Shown piece by piece: positions 34,129-46,783 of a stretch of 64,000 nt of DNA. Under the pieces are notes generated by a model that searched no databases, was not told the DNA's origin, and worked only from the letters and a program-made list of their open reading frames with translations. Each line of letters starts with the position of its first letter. Position 1 is the stretch's first letter. A program made the translations under genes and the position numbers. This DNA comes from Kitagawia praeruptora (taxonomy: Eukaryota > Streptophyta > Magnoliopsida > Apiales > Apiaceae): NCBI GenBank assembly GCA_037693485.1, contig CM075352.1, positions 69,318,001 through 69,382,000 on the forward strand, read 5' to 3'.

Positions 34129-35531
34129 TGTCGCGTGCCTATCAAATAATAATATCTAACGAATCCTTCTAACTATGTAGTAGGGTAAGTCAGAGTCGAT
34201 CCCACAGAGACAAACGTATCAATCACCAGTTATTTCTGATTTAACTCGGCTAAGCAAGTAACACAATAGATTTTTGAGAATTTATTAAACTAATCTTATG
34301 CTAAAGCGAATTGTGTTTATATTAAATCAAATATTAAAAACATCCAGAATTAAGTGTCCCCACTAGCATGAATTGATGCAATCGTGAATTTCCTCCCCAA
34401 TTAACCAGATATATTACTCAAAAGGAAAGATGCGCCCTATAAATACCAATAACCCCTCTCGAGTATTAATGGCTTCTCTTAAAATACAATCAATCATATT
34501 CTTATGGTATCATGCAATTTAGAGACATTAATCACAGCACCCTAATTTCCTAACAATCCATTCTACCTATTCTCATGGAGAATTTCATGTTCTTATTGGA
34601 TAAATCACAACCATCTAAATCCAACTCTCGCTGGTAAATAGATATTGGTTCAAACAATACACATAATCACGTCTGATTTGTATTTTTTAATTTAAACAAC
34701 TCAATAAGCAAGAGCAATTAAACAATCAAATTGGGGGAATTGGAAAATTCACACATCAATCATAACTAGGATTCTACTTAACCCTAGATTAATAATCTAC
34801 TCACTCATAATTGAATTAACAAAACAAGAATTATAAGATGAACACATAATTATAAGAATAGAGAAAAACCTTTAATCTTCAAAGAAAATAAAAGTTCTCC
34901 CCAAAAATCTCCAAAAGATGTTTACAAATTGTAGTGTGTACAATAATTTTTCGATCCCCAAAATAATACCCTAGATGAGTTTATATAGTGCTACAAGTCT
35001 AAGTAATTGCCTTAAATAAATAGGTCCAACTGGAAGTAATTAGAATTATATTACAAGTAGGAAAAAGGGATAAAAAAATCCATTATTAAGAAAAAAACCC
35101 GCACAGGCCGCGCAATAGCGCCTTACAGTGCGTAGCTGCGCCATGCGTGTTCTGCTCAGCCAACCTTGTTCTTGCGCAGTTGCGCGTCATATCGCGCTAT
35201 AGCGCCTCCTGGACAGTAGTAATCTAGCGCTGTTGCGCCTTGGGGCGCGCTATAGCGCCCTACCAAATCTGTTGAGCTCTCCATTTCATCCCGAAATCTC
35301 AAACAACGAACCAAGATTTCATCAATTCTTCTCGGAAGTTCACCAAATAATTCTTTTAAGCTAAAAACTCCGTAAAATCATTAAAAATCATTAAACTCCT
35401 TCCAACTTGGCAATTCTTTATTTCCTGCAACAAACTCATCAAAAACTAATTAAATTCGCACGATTATTCACAAAAGCACCGTAAATGTGGGAACAAAATC
35501 CTATAAAGTATATATAAAATACACTCTATCA
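34129..35531 (-). repeat. 5' LTR (1403 bp) of the Athila/Tat-type element
   Basis: On the minus strand begins TGATAGAGTG at 35531 and ends GGCACGCGACA at 34129. The start is set by the target duplication and the end by a CA just before the primer site. A TATA box (TATATAAA on the minus strand, 34987-34980) lies about 540 bp from the U3 start. The first 384 bp are shared with the 3' LTR. Confidence 0.8.
34980..34987 (-). promoter_or_regulatory. TATA box in the 5' LTR of the Athila/Tat-type element
   Basis: Minus-strand CACTATATAAACTC, placed between the shared U3 part and the primer site. The short 3' LTR does not contain it. Confidence 0.55.
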
Positions 35532-35543
35532 GTGTGCATTTTC

Positions 35544-36441
35544 AAAGTAAAAGTTGGAAGGGTAAGACTTTGATTAAAAAATTTAAAATAAAAAACATGT
35601 AATATTTAATTTTGAAAAAATAGAAAAATGAATTTATATATTTAAATCTTTAAAATATATAAAATTTGTGAATATATTTGGAGGCCATTAAATTTTATTA
35701 ACTTAAATGGGGTCTGAGGATCAAATACAATACATTAACAACTTTTTTTAATAAAAAACAAACTTTTAAGGGAAGGTTTTGGAGTACGATGATCATTATA
35801 TATTTAAAATCTTTAAAATATATAAAATTTGTGAATATATTTGGAGGCCATTAAATTTTATTAACTTAAATGGGGTCTGACATATCTGTTATTGAAATAA
35901 TTTGGGTTCGAGTTGGGTTCCGAAACTTTTATTTTAAGTTCGAAATTCGGGCTTGTCAAAAGTTTGATATATTCGAGTTCGGTTTGAAAGCTCGAAAATT
36001 CGAATCGATTTCATCGAATATGATTAGTTCGGCTCGAGTTTGGTTCAAGTTCGACTCGAGTTCGATTCGATTAAATATAAATTATATATAAGTATTAAAT
36101 ATTTAAATAAAATATATGTATAATATATAAAAAGTAAAATAAATCATTCAAATAGTTCAAATTCAAGCTCAACTCGATTATTACCAACCCCGAATTCAAA
36201 TATTTTATAAATCAAACTCGAATAACTCATGAGCAATTTGATTAGTTTACACCACTCGTTTGTCCTTAGTCCTTGCGTCAGATTATTAAGATGAAATTCA
36301 ACGACGAAATTCAACGATGTATCACCCCGAATTCCCGATCCCCGTCACTCGCGTGACCCACGTCAGTAATTTCTTTATTGGACGGCCAAGCAAAGAATCT
36401 TTTCAATATCAAAATCAATTCGGGTTGCGAAATTTTACAGG
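35544..36441. repeat. AT-rich spacer with a 73-bp direct repeat and a TCGAG-rich MITE relic
   Basis: 35645-35717 recurs as 35808-35880 almost exactly (ending GGGGTCTGA). From about 35885 to 36255 the words TTCGAGTTCG and CTCGAGTTTGG are repeated and the stretch ends GTTTACACC. This resembles a widespread plant MITE type, but its ends and target duplication are not readable. 36256-36441 holds nothing I recognise. Confidence 0.5.
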
Positions 36442-36479
36442 TCGACTATACTTTTTTTTTGAAATAAATCGTACTTGCA

Positions 36480-37572
36480 TTACTTAGAAATGATCACTTT
36501 CGAGTACATGATTGCAGGAGGAGTGACAAACCACTCTTCATATCCTGACATAGAATTTGTGCAGCATTTGCAAGTAAAAGGACGACACGATTCGCAGACC
36601 GATAATCGAACTACTAGCACTTGATCAACGTGCTTTAGTAATTTTGTCCAAGAAATGGCTTCTCGAATGCTAATAGCTTCAACTTTTCGTGGTTGCCCAT
36701 TACCTTCTATATAGGGGTGAGTATTCGGTAATTCGGTAAAATAACCGGACCGAATTACCGAAATACCGAATAAAGCCAAATATTATAACCGAATACCGAA
36801 TCGAAATATTTCGGTTCGGTTACCGAACCGAAATATTTATTTCGGTTATTTTACCAAAATAACCGAATTATATATATTTATATATTTAATTTTACATATT
36901 AAATATAAAAATATAAATATTATTATTTTACATATAAAAATTATTATTTTACATATAAAAAATTATTATTTTACATGTAAAATATAAATGTTATTATTTT
37001 ACATATAAAAATTATTATTTGACTTATAAAAATTTATTATTTTACATGTAAAATACAAAAAAATATTATTTTACATATAAAAAATTATTATTTTACATAT
37101 AAAATATAAATATTATTATTTTAGATATAAAATATTATTATTTTAGATACAAAAAATTATTATTTTACATATAAAAAATTATTTTTTTTATATTAAATAT
37201 TATTATTTTACATATAAAATGTAAATATTATTATTTATAATATATTTCGGTTATTTCGGTTAAAAAACCGAAATAAACCGAAATAACCGAATAACCGAAT
37301 AACTGAAATATCATAACCGAATACCGAAACGAAATATTTCGGTTCCTTCGGTAAACCAAACCGAATTATTTCGGTTATTCGGTTCGGTATTCGGTTAACC
37401 GAACCGAATACTCACCCCTACTTCTATATGACAGCATCGAGCTCCAACCTGAGCTTCCTTCCAACCCTGGAGCAAATTCCGAGCTGCTGCCAAGACATCT
37501 ATCATGACAAAAACTAGAAAACACAACCAAAACATAAACCCCAAAAAATTGGGGACAAACATAAAACCGCAA
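36480..37572 (-). pseudogene. RNase H-like (RVT_3 type) fragment, split by a hAT MITE
   Basis: On the minus strand, VLAAARNLLQGWKEAQVG (from about 37505) leads into CCHIE at the MITE edge. It resumes as GNGQPRKVEAISIREAISW, then TKLLKHVDQVLVVRLS, down to about 36500. The segment EAISIREAISW...VDQVLV resembles the plant RNase H-like domain that follows many LINE reverse transcriptases (EALAIREAL...VVVE). The preceding catalytic Asp block is missing, so this is a fragment. Confidence 0.55.
36712..37420. mobile_element. hAT-type non-autonomous element (709 bp)
   Basis: Inverted ends TAGGGGTGAGTATTCGGT and an 8-bp target duplication CTTCTATA (36704-36711 and 37421-37428). Both halves are rich in ACCGAA/TTCGGT words, giving a long stem around an AT-rich core with repeated TATTATTTTACATATAAAA. 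No coding potential. It lies inside the RNase H-like fragment and is therefore younger. Confidence 0.94.
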
Positions 37573-37611
37573 ACAATTGGGGATATCAACCCAAAAAATG
37601 GGTAGAGAAAA

Positions 37612-37913
37612 GGGTTAAATGGCAGTTAGGTCACTCAACTGACTGGAAACTTTCAGTTGGGTCATCCAACTCAAAAAACTTTCAATCAGGTTACTTAACA
37701 AATAAAAACTTTCATTTCGGTCACTTAACAAATAAAAACACGTTAAATGACCTGATTTTAACGTGTTTAATGACCTGACTGAAAGTTTTTAACGTGTTTA
37801 ATGACCTGATTGAAAGTTTTTATTTGTTAAGTGACCCGATTGAAAACTTTTTGAGTTGGATGATCCAACTGAAAGTTTTGAGTCAGTTGAGTGACCTAAC
37901 TGCCATTTAACCC
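37612..37913. mobile_element. Mutator-type hairpin MITE (302 bp)
   Basis: Ends are inverted over more than 30 bp (GGGTTAAATGGCAGTTAGGT and its complement). The 9-10-bp target duplication is GTAGAGAAAA (37602-37611 and 37914-37923). The interior repeats TGACCTGATTGAAAGTTTTT. No coding potential. Confidence 0.93.
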
Positions 37914-38295
37914 GTAGAGAAAATCACTTCGAAAATTCAAAGATCTCGGATTGCCACCAAATTTTGATATGATGTTAAGCAAGAGATTTTGAGTCTAAGA
38001 AATGTATTTATTTGATATTTCGAGTTCTAAATCAAAACATATCTGGAAAAAACTCGAATGGGTTTTTCGAAATTTTTAGGAAAAAATTTCGATTTATGGA
38101 TGGAATGAAGGGGGATTGTGAAGGTGGATGAATGCTTGGTTGGAGAAGGAGGAGGAAGAAGGAGGGGATCAGAGTTTAAGATCGACGACCGACTCTCATT
38201 TGAGATCTCTTTAACGTGTTTTGTTGCTCTTAACAACACTTTTAATCTTCGACTATACTTTATTTGCATTCTTTAAGTTCAATAAATATTGGGAC

Positions 38296-39976
38296 TGAAG
38301 GAATTTCTACGCATGCGGAAGTAATTATAACATTTATTTGCATAGAATTCCTATATAATCATGCATATAGATCGTATTAAAATTCGAGAATACAGAAAAA
38401 TTACCTGGAGAGCTTTCCATAAGTTCAAAATCAGACCTTGTTCTTCTCCTTGCAATCACCCCTCAGTGTGTGGAGTGCTCTAATGGTATCCACCAAGAAA
38501 TTTGATAAAGAAAGAAAAGAGAGAAAAATTTGGCTAATTTTGATTTAATACAAGAAAACCTTTTCTTGCAAATCTTTTGTGTGTCCTGCTGAAATCTGAT
38601 ATCCATGCTATATATAGAGAAACCTTAGTTGATGTTTCTTGACTTTAAGCATTTTAGATTAATTAATCTTTATTAATTAATCAATTAATCATTAAAACTC
38701 TTTTAATGATTAAAACATATTTATCATTGATTTCATTTAAAACAATTCTCTCTATATATTTAATATCTCAGATTAAATATATAATTATTTTATTAAGAAC
38801 TTTTCTTAATATTTATAATTAATTAAATCATATTTAATTAATTATTTAATTATTTATTTCTAAAATAAATAATTATTAGCCAAAATAATTTTTCTTAATC
38901 TTCAACAATATTTCTTTTTATGGTGTGACCCTTTAGGTTTATAATTATGCCGGTAGTAGAAATAAATAATAATAAACTATTTATTATTATTTATACGAAT
39001 TACAATTAATTCGTTAAAAATAATTATCGTTATAATTAAATTTATTCTACATCGTGAGTGATACTTTTGAAGGTATATCGCGACTATCCGGATAATATGA
39101 ATTCATCGCTAGGAATACAGAACCTATTCAGTGACTAGTTACCGTACAATAAATTCCTTCTACCCTAACAATATCCCGATTAAATACAAGGCATAGATCT
39201 CGTGTCAAGCCTATCTAATTTAATCATATGATTTCTTATTCCTTATGTATAGTTCATGTTAATGCAAATTAGAAACTACTTTCTAATTTCATTCACTCCG
39301 GCCGGAGATTCCCGAACTACCATATTAAGAATAACATAGGATATTCACTTCTTTTACTAGAACGGGTAGATCCTTTATTGATCGTTAACTATCTCCATAT
39401 ATAAATTCCAATGCCCAGAATAGAACTTATTAATTGCCCTTGAGACTAAGGACTAAACCAAAGCATTGTTCATTATATACAAGATGACTCTAACAATCTC
39501 AAGTCTAAGGATACTTGTACAACCATCACTACATGAACAATTATTGACACGTGAGTAAACTCTATTAATTGTTCATGTGATCGAGTCATGTTCAGTGAAC
39601 TCATTCCCCAATGAACACCTACATACTAACTATAGTGTCACCACACAAATGCCTATGAGAACAGACATCCTTCCGAAGAAGCAAGTATAGTATGTACCGA
39701 TCTTTACGGATTGACTAACTTCCAATTAGTTATCCTATGATCAGGAACAGTTTAAGTTTAGTGTTATCATCTTCTAGATCTCACTATTATAATCTCATTA
39801 TAATTCTAGAAGCTTTACTCTAAACTATGGAACATCTTATTTAATACACTTTAAATAGATAAAGCCCGTATAAAGACAAATATGTCTTTCACTGATGATC
39901 ATAAAACCTATTAAGATTACAAGAAGGTTTATCCTAACTCATCATCCATGATTGGATTTAGGACACTTCTCTTTCA
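38296..39976 (-). repeat. 3' LTR of the young copia-derived element (1681 bp)
   Basis: Practically identical to 45103-46783. AT-rich, with a run of AATTAATTAATC-like words near 38650-38880. Confidence 0.97.
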
Positions 39977-39990
39977 ATCTCCCACTTGTA

Positions 39991-40310
39991 CTAAAACCAA
40001 TCACTTCGGTATCCTGTACCCATCTTCACTATGTGAAAATCAAAGTGAGTCCGACAAACGGCTTTAACACTGGGTCTACTACGTTGTTTGTGTATGTCAA
40101 CTTTCTCAATGTTGACAACCTCTTTATCAGTGATCTCTATAATCGAATGATAGAGCTGCAATTATGTGTTCAGATCTTATATGGGATCACGGCTCCTTAG
40201 CATGCAATAATCTGATGCCCTTGAGTTGTCACATTACAACTCAATGGCTTATTATCTGCCAGGAACAAACCCAACACAGAAACTAGTTTTCCAATCCACT
40301 GTCGCAACAC
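39991..40310 (-). pseudogene. pol: copia RNase H tail, stop-riddled
   Basis: On the minus strand from about 40310 one frame reads VPGR, then two stops, AIEL, a stop, CDNSRAS and RSRDP. It then reads QLYHSIIEITDKEVVNIEKV, and ends HIVKMGTGYRSDWF and TAG at 39993-39991, just before the polypurine tract. This follows the copia RNase H pattern (LCDN.GA, EPR.H, YH.IRE, DWL-stop). Four or more stops remain in about 100 codons, so it is non-functional, but it proves copia origin and orientation. Confidence 0.8.
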
Positions 40311-43300
40311 ACTTGCAACAAAACACACCATGCATTCTGATCTAATATTAATGAGTGTCTACTGTTTGAAACTATTTCAACTCACTATTTTTCCACTCAG
40401 GACTATCAAGTGCCCCAAACTAAATCCATTATCAAACTGACCTTGATTAGACTTTGAGTCTACAAGATCCATCAGAGAAAATAAATATATCACCATACTT
40501 CTAAAGTATACTACAATATTTTATTGTCATCTGATCCTTTTCTCCTATGAGTAAATTGATACTTGCTTGTCACAACAAGAAACATCATTACTTGTACATA
40601 TCATGTAACACATAATGGATTCAGAGATATTCCATTCACGTGTCCTCTCTCTCAGAGAGATATTCCATTCACGTGTCCTCTCTCTCAGAGAGATATTCTC
40701 CCATGTTCATCAGCATGAAACATCACTTGGAGTGTTCATGCCAAACACTTTAGCATCCAATCAATGTACATTATTTTGCATCAGACCTCTTATCCTAACC
40801 ATGATCTATCAACAAAGATCATCACACTTAGTTTATTTGAGGCCTAACTCTAGTTCAAGGAGAAATTCTTTGATAGCTTAATTCTAATGAAAACCAAAAA
40901 TATCAAAGGTGCATTTTTACTAATATATCCATATATATTAATATGTTACATTACTCCCACTAAACTCCTGTACCATTAAATGGATCATTCACCTTTTTGA
41001 TAAAGTCAAACTCTTTGACTATCTCATCAAAATTAATGTTCCATTACCGAGAAGCATGCAAGCGAAATCTTAATGGTTTTGGTCATGGCTATTTGATAAA
41101 GGTTTCTTTAAGGTGATCATATTACTTTCACTTAAACCTTTACAACTAGCCTGGCTTTATAGGTCTTTACCTTGCCATTCATTGAAAACTCTCTACAAAA
41201 CCATTAGAGATTCCATGACATTCATTCACTCCTCAGAGTCATTAAAACTCAAAACATTGTCGTTATCATTTATAGTGGATATCGCATCACCATTCTTAAT
41301 GATGAAACCATGATACCCTCCTAGATTACAACAATGTTGTTGTACAGAAAGTTTAACTACTCAAATAGGTTCCATACTTAATCCGCGATGATTTGTGGTT
41401 CTTTGAACTTCATCAAGTTTACTATAGCTCCCACTGAGCCCTTGAAGGATAAACTAATTTTGCCAAAAAGATGGAGTATCTACAAAACAAAACACTCCCA
41501 GTGTCTTCAAAATAAATACTCCTTGCTCAGCAAGATTGCATACAGTTGTCCTAAACTCTGTTTAAGACTAACCACAAACCTTCTCTATTCAGATCCAGTC
41601 TCTAACTTATTCAACTCTTGACATAGGTTAGACAACCCCAAATCTCAAAACAATTGAGACTTGCATTTACTTACTCCACATCTCATGCAGACTTTAGTTA
41701 ACGTGTGTTGAGGATACCTTATCGAGTAGTTTGACTATTTTACTAAGTCATTTTTCCTAATAGATGTCGGAATTCACGACGTCATTCATTGTGGATTAAA
41801 CCTTGTCTAACAAGAGTCTACAGTGAAATAACATCATTATATATAAGATAACTCAGGAACTAACTATTTATATATTAACGACCTCAATCTCATTGATTGT
41901 TTCCAATACCCTTAAATAGTTTGTTGTTATACTTCAACATTCATTGAACCTATCACCAAAACTTGGATTTTGTATTTCAATAAATACACATATCCTTATT
42001 TACAATGATCGTCATTGAATGTGACAAGGTATCAAACCTGATCTATCTCATTATATCTAGTTTGTTCAATATGAAACCTCTAATCCTTAAGTTCAACATC
42101 ACGACTAATCAATAAGTTCTCATAATTGAAACAACAACAGTTGTTCTATTTCAATTATGTAGTACTTCATCGATGTCTAGCTATCTACTTGTCCGAAGTA
42201 TAGGTTACACTAACCTTTTACTTCCTTGATTCTGTAAGACTTATTTACATAATCCAATTCCAATATCCTCTCCTTATTCAGTGGAAGTCTAATACCTTTG
42301 CTCTCTTGGTTAACACTTATATTAAAGATTGTGTCTTTTCAACTCACCTTCCTATTCTTACAATAAGACCTCAAGATCACATCTTGACTTTATTCTTACA
42401 ATGAGATTTCAAGATCACATCTTGAATTGACTATATATCTATCTTAAAGACCAGTTATATAAACGAACAATCTTATTGATCATATAAAACAAGGTCATTG
42501 ATAGAAATATTGTTAAACCGTTGTTATCGATAAACAACATCGATATCTTATATCTATGTCCCTTACTTATTCATCTAACAACCTTGTAAATGAACAAAAC
42601 GAGACATCTCACTCATAGTTAGATACATCTCTCACAACTTGCGAAGATTGGTGAATTCAAGACGAAAAACAATTTATTCTACTTGTGAAGACTATTTTCA
42701 CTTTCCTTGTCAACAAGTCATTGACCTAGCATCCATTATGCTATTTCTACAGTGCAGAAGACATCTCATTAATATTTTAAATAAAATTAACAACATAAGT
42801 AAATTATTCGATTTTATAATCTTAACACCAAATGAATCGGGTCTTTATTCATTGGCGGCTCCCACTATTTTATCTAAATTATATAACCCTCTATATATAA
42901 TTGAGCATTCACAATGCTAGTGAGAATAGGGATCCTACTTTCCATCACACAACCTCGGCTGTGGCACGAAACGCCATGTGATGTTCCATAGGCAGACAAG
43001 CTCTTGTCAATTACATCACATGTTATTCCCTAATAAAACTTTAGCCTCTTGAATCATTGAGTCACGGCTGTGGCACGACAAACTCAATATTCTAAGTCAA
43101 GTCAAACCCAACATCTCGTTCAAATTGAATCAGATTTCAATAGCCCACGGCTGTGGCACGTAACGACCATTGAACTCTAATTAATTCACGCATCTAATGT
43201 AATAGAAAAGTACCCCTATTTCAGAAACAAAGCCCTCGGCTGTGGCACGAAACGACAATGCCCTAAAATAAGAACCACTTTCTACCATGTTGGAAGGCTA

Positions 43301-45088
43301 TGACCGACACAAGCCCGTTGTGCCTTTGGCCATTTTATCACTTGATATTTAATTAAAAGGGTTTTTATTTTACTTAGGTCACGAAACATTTTCGTATGAA
43401 CCTATAAGCCTTTCGTGTTTTAAATTTAATAGATAATCTAAATCTATAATAAAAACACGACAAATCTCAATATTATTAAGTCAGGTCAGAACCAACATCT
43501 TATACAATTAAATCAGATTCCAATAGCCCACGGCTGTAGCACGTAACGGCCACTGTAATCTAACTTTTGTACACATCTAATGTAATAGACAAGTACTTTC
43601 ATGTTGATCGGTAACAAAGCCCTCGATTGTAGCACGAAACGACAATGTACCGAAAACAAGAAACACTTTCTATCATGATGGAAGGCCATTACCGACACAA
43701 ACTCTTTTGTGTCTTTGACATATTTAATATTTGAGGGATTATATAATGTTACAATCATAATCATATTATAAAGGGATTCTTCCTTTTAAATTAAATATTT
43801 CAAATCAATGATAGATAATTGGATGATTCCCAGAATACTCATTTCTCACAGATCGTGATCTGTTTTTGATGGAATCATCATTTCTATCAATTTTGAAAAT
43901 TCATATTTAATTACGTGTTTCACAAACACAAGAATCTCATTATTGTATACATAATATTAATATTAAACTTGTGAAACAATTTCGCAAATCCTAAATCGTC
44001 TAAACTACGCCTTATGTCAATTTATGTTCACTTAAATCTAGCATCGCATGGTAAACATAAGCATATATCACATATATAAACATAAAGGAACATAAACGTA
44101 GGCATGTTATAACATATAACACAATTATATACATCCCTATGTATCATTAATTGCATTAAAAGAAGTTAAAACATTTAAAGAAGGGTTTTAATCATATTAA
44201 GGTTACGAAACACTTTCGTTAATACTTAGATGTCTAACATGCTTCGTATGTTTAAGGAATCAGCCTAAATCTAACATCTCATGTTCAACCTAGACATATA
44301 TCATCTATATATTCATTCAATAATACATAGGTAGGCATGTTAGATCATGTAGTACTGTTTTAAACTTATGTATGGATCATTGGTTTTGTTTAAAAGTCGT
44401 TAAACAGTCAAAACGGGCCTTAAAAACACTTCCGGAAGCTATAATCGTCTCAAAATTATTTTTATAAAAATATTTGACCCCTCCATTAGAACCGCCTCGT
44501 CAATATGAATCCAATGGCACCAACCACGCCCCGAAAGGAGCTACCACGCGCCTCCACGCGCCGTCCGAAATTTCTGTCGAAAATGACGCTCTGTCACGCA
44601 TACTGTTCATGCGTAATACGATGTTGCGCAGTTGCCTCATGCGTTACACTCCTGTAACGCATTCCTAAAATGCGTTACAGTGAAAGTCTAGCGCGCCGCT
44701 CCTTTCCCCACGTGTTGTTCAGCCGACAGTTGTACTTAATTTGTAGGTCCACTTGAACCAATTCAAGCCCACCATCTTTTATCAAGCCCACCAATTTGGA
44801 AATATTTATATATATTCTTTATTAACAGATTATTATTTATAAATCCAAACTTCTTTAAAAATTCATAATAAATAATCTGTAGGTTCAAAAAATATAATAT
44901 AAATATCTCCATGTTCTACAACACTTGTGGAATTTAAATCCAGAGTCATTTTATTCTATAAAATTAATTTCGAATTAATTCATAATTAATTTGATTATAA
45001 CCTCCATGAACTTCAAAAATTCATAATAAATCCATACATGCTTCAAAAATTCTCAAATTTTTTCTGTGATCTATATGCATCAAACCTA
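40311..45088 (-). other. decayed interior of the copia-derived element
   Basis: No ORF longer than about 95 codons and no domain beyond weak traces of RNase H up to about 40500. At 42950-43640 six copies of CGGCTGTGGCACGA-like words occur. The block about 43130-43350 recurs diverged at about 43490-43730. This lies on the gag or leader side of the element. Confidence 0.6.
42950..43640. repeat. repeated CGGCTGTGGCACG motif cluster
   Basis: Copies near 42955, 43067, 43148, 43233, 43530 and 43622, mostly as CGGCTGTGGCACG(A/T)AACG. The last two carry GGCTGTAGCACG and GATTGTAGCACG. The spacing is uneven, so this is a dispersed motif within a diverged duplication, not a simple tandem array. Confidence 0.75.
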
Positions 45089-45101
45089 GGCTCTGATACC
45101 A
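45089..45101 (-). other. primer-binding site (tRNA-iMet) of the copia-derived element
   Basis: Plus-strand GGCTCTGATACCA, i.e. TGGTATCAGAGCC on the minus strand, one base from the LTR at 45103. Confidence 0.93.
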
Positions 45102-45102
45102 T

Positions 45103-46783
45103 TGAAGGAATTTCTACGCATGCGGAAGTAATTATAACATTTATTTGCATAGAATTCCTATATAATCATGCATATAGATCGTATTAAAATTCGAGAATAC
45201 AGAAAAATTACCTGGAGAGCTTTCCATAAGTTCAAAATCAGACCTTGTTATTCTCCTTGCAATCACCCCTCAGTGTGTGGAGTGCTCTAATGGTATCCAC
45301 CAAGAAATTTGATAAAGAAAGAAAAGAGAGAAAAATTTGGCTAATTTTGATTTAATACAAGAAAACCTTTTCTTGCAAATCTTTTGTGTGTCCTGCTGAA
45401 ATCTGATATCCATGCTATATATAGAGAAACCTTAGTTGATGTTTCTTGACTTTAAGCATTTTAGATTAATTAATCTTTATTAATTAATCAATTAATCATT
45501 AAAACTCTTTTAATGATTAAAACATATTTATCATTGATTTCATTTAAAACAATTCTCTCTATATATTTAATATCTCAGATTAAATATATAATTATTTTAT
45601 TAAGAACTTTTCTTAATATTTATAATTAATTAAATCATATTTAATTAATTATTTAATTATTTATTTCTAAAATAAATAATTATTAGCCAAAATAATTTTT
45701 CTTAATCTTCAACAATATTTCTTTTTATGGTGTGACCCTTTAGGTTTATAATTATGCCGGTAGTAGAAATAAATAATAATAAACTATTTATTATTATTTA
45801 TACGAATTACAATTAATTCGTTAAAAATAATTATCGTTATAATTAAATTTATTCTACATCGTGAGTGATACTTTTGAAGGTATATCGCGACTATCCGGAT
45901 AATATGAATTCATCGCTAGGAATACAGAACCTATTCAGTGACTAGTTACCGTACAATAAATTCCTTCTACCCTAACAATATCCCGATTAAATACAAGGCA
46001 TAGATCTCGTGTCAAGCCTATCTAATTTAATCATATGATTTCTTATTCCTTATGTATAGTTCATGTTAATGCAAATTAGAAACTACTTTCTAATTTCATT
46101 CACTCCGGCCGGAGATTCCCGAACTACCATATTAAGAATAACATAGGATATTCACTTCTTTTACTAGAACGGGTAGATCCTTTATTGATCGTTAACTATC
46201 TCCATATATAAATTCCAATGCCCAGAATAGAACTTATTAATTGCCCTTGAGACTAAGGACTAAACCAAAGCATTGTTCATTATATACAAGATGACTCTAA
46301 CAATCTCAAGTCTAAGGATACTTGTACAACCATCACTACATGAACAATTATTGACACGTGAGTAAACTCTATTAATTGTTCATGTGATCGAGTCATGTTC
46401 AGTGAACTCATTCCCCAATGAACACCTACATACTAACTATAGTGTCACCACACAAATGCCTATGAGAACAGACATCCTTCCGAAGAAGCAAGTATAGTAT
46501 GTACCGATCTTTACGGATTGACTAACTTCCAATTAGTTATCCTATGATCAGGAACAGTTTAAGTTTAGTGTTATCATCTTCTAGATCTCACTATTATAAT
46601 CTCATTATAATTCTAGAAGCTTTACTCTAAACTATGGAACATCTTATTTAATACACTTTAAATAGATAAAGCCCGTATAAAGACAAATATGTCTTTCACT
46701 GATGATCATAAAACCTATTAAGATTACAAGAAGGTTTATCCTAACTCATCATCCATGATTGGATTTAGGACACTTCTCTTTCA
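45103..46783 (-). repeat. 5' LTR of the young copia-derived element (1681 bp)
   Basis: Minus-strand start TGAAAGAGAAG at 46783 and end ATTCCTTCA at 45103. A candidate TATA box (CTATATATAG, 45415-45424) lies about 310 bp from the primer-site end. Confidence 0.96.

Larger units (their letters stand above)
29056..35531 (-). mobile_element. Athila/Tat-type Ty3/gypsy element, non-autonomous, gag-protease-gag
   Basis: Flanked by the 5-bp duplication GTGTG (29051-29055 and 35532-35536). The rejoined target, CTCTAG-GTGTG-CATTTTC, is matched by the empty site in the solo LTR near 53590. On the minus strand the order is: 5' LTR 35531-34129, tRNA-Asp primer site, gag, protease, a second gag-like domain, 1.8 kb of non-coding DNA, polypurine tract, and a 3' LTR of only 384 bp. 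RT, RNase H and integrase are absent. The shared 384 bp of the LTRs differ at about nine sites by eye, so this insertion is older than the other minus-strand elements here. Confidence 0.9.
36452..38250 (-). mobile_element. retroposed fragment (LINE-type) with poly-A tail and long target duplication
   Basis: On the minus strand the 3' end is a short poly-A tail (plus-strand T run at 36452-36460). The flanks share TCGACTATAC (36442-36451 and 38251-38260), extendable by the following T's. This is the mark of LINE-driven insertion. Without the two inserted MITEs the cargo is about 770 bp and holds an RNase H-like piece. It may be a 5'-truncated LINE or a retrocopy of a transcript; the leader-like pyrimidine-rich 5' part (38100-38200) leaves the second open. 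Confidence 0.7.
38296..46783 (-). mobile_element. young copia-derived LTR element with ruined pol
   Basis: Ends TGAAGGAATTTC and CTTCTCTTTCA, with the 5-bp target duplication GGGAC (38291-38295 and 46784-46788). The two 1681-bp LTRs are equal in length and differ at only one site that I could find (C at about 38450, A in the other copy). On the minus strand the primer site TGGTATCAGAGCC is one base from the 5' LTR, and the polypurine tract ACAAGTGGGAGATT precedes the 3' LTR. The 5.1-kb interior has the size of copia gag-pol but no long ORF; only an RNase H tail is readable. Recent movement must have used proteins from another element. Confidence 0.95.

Noticed and set aside
39952..44668. Plus-strand ORFs of 64-93 codons inside the young copia-derived element
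   Set aside because: The element's coding strand is minus, shown by the primer site, polypurine tract and RNase H relic; these are antisense chance frames.
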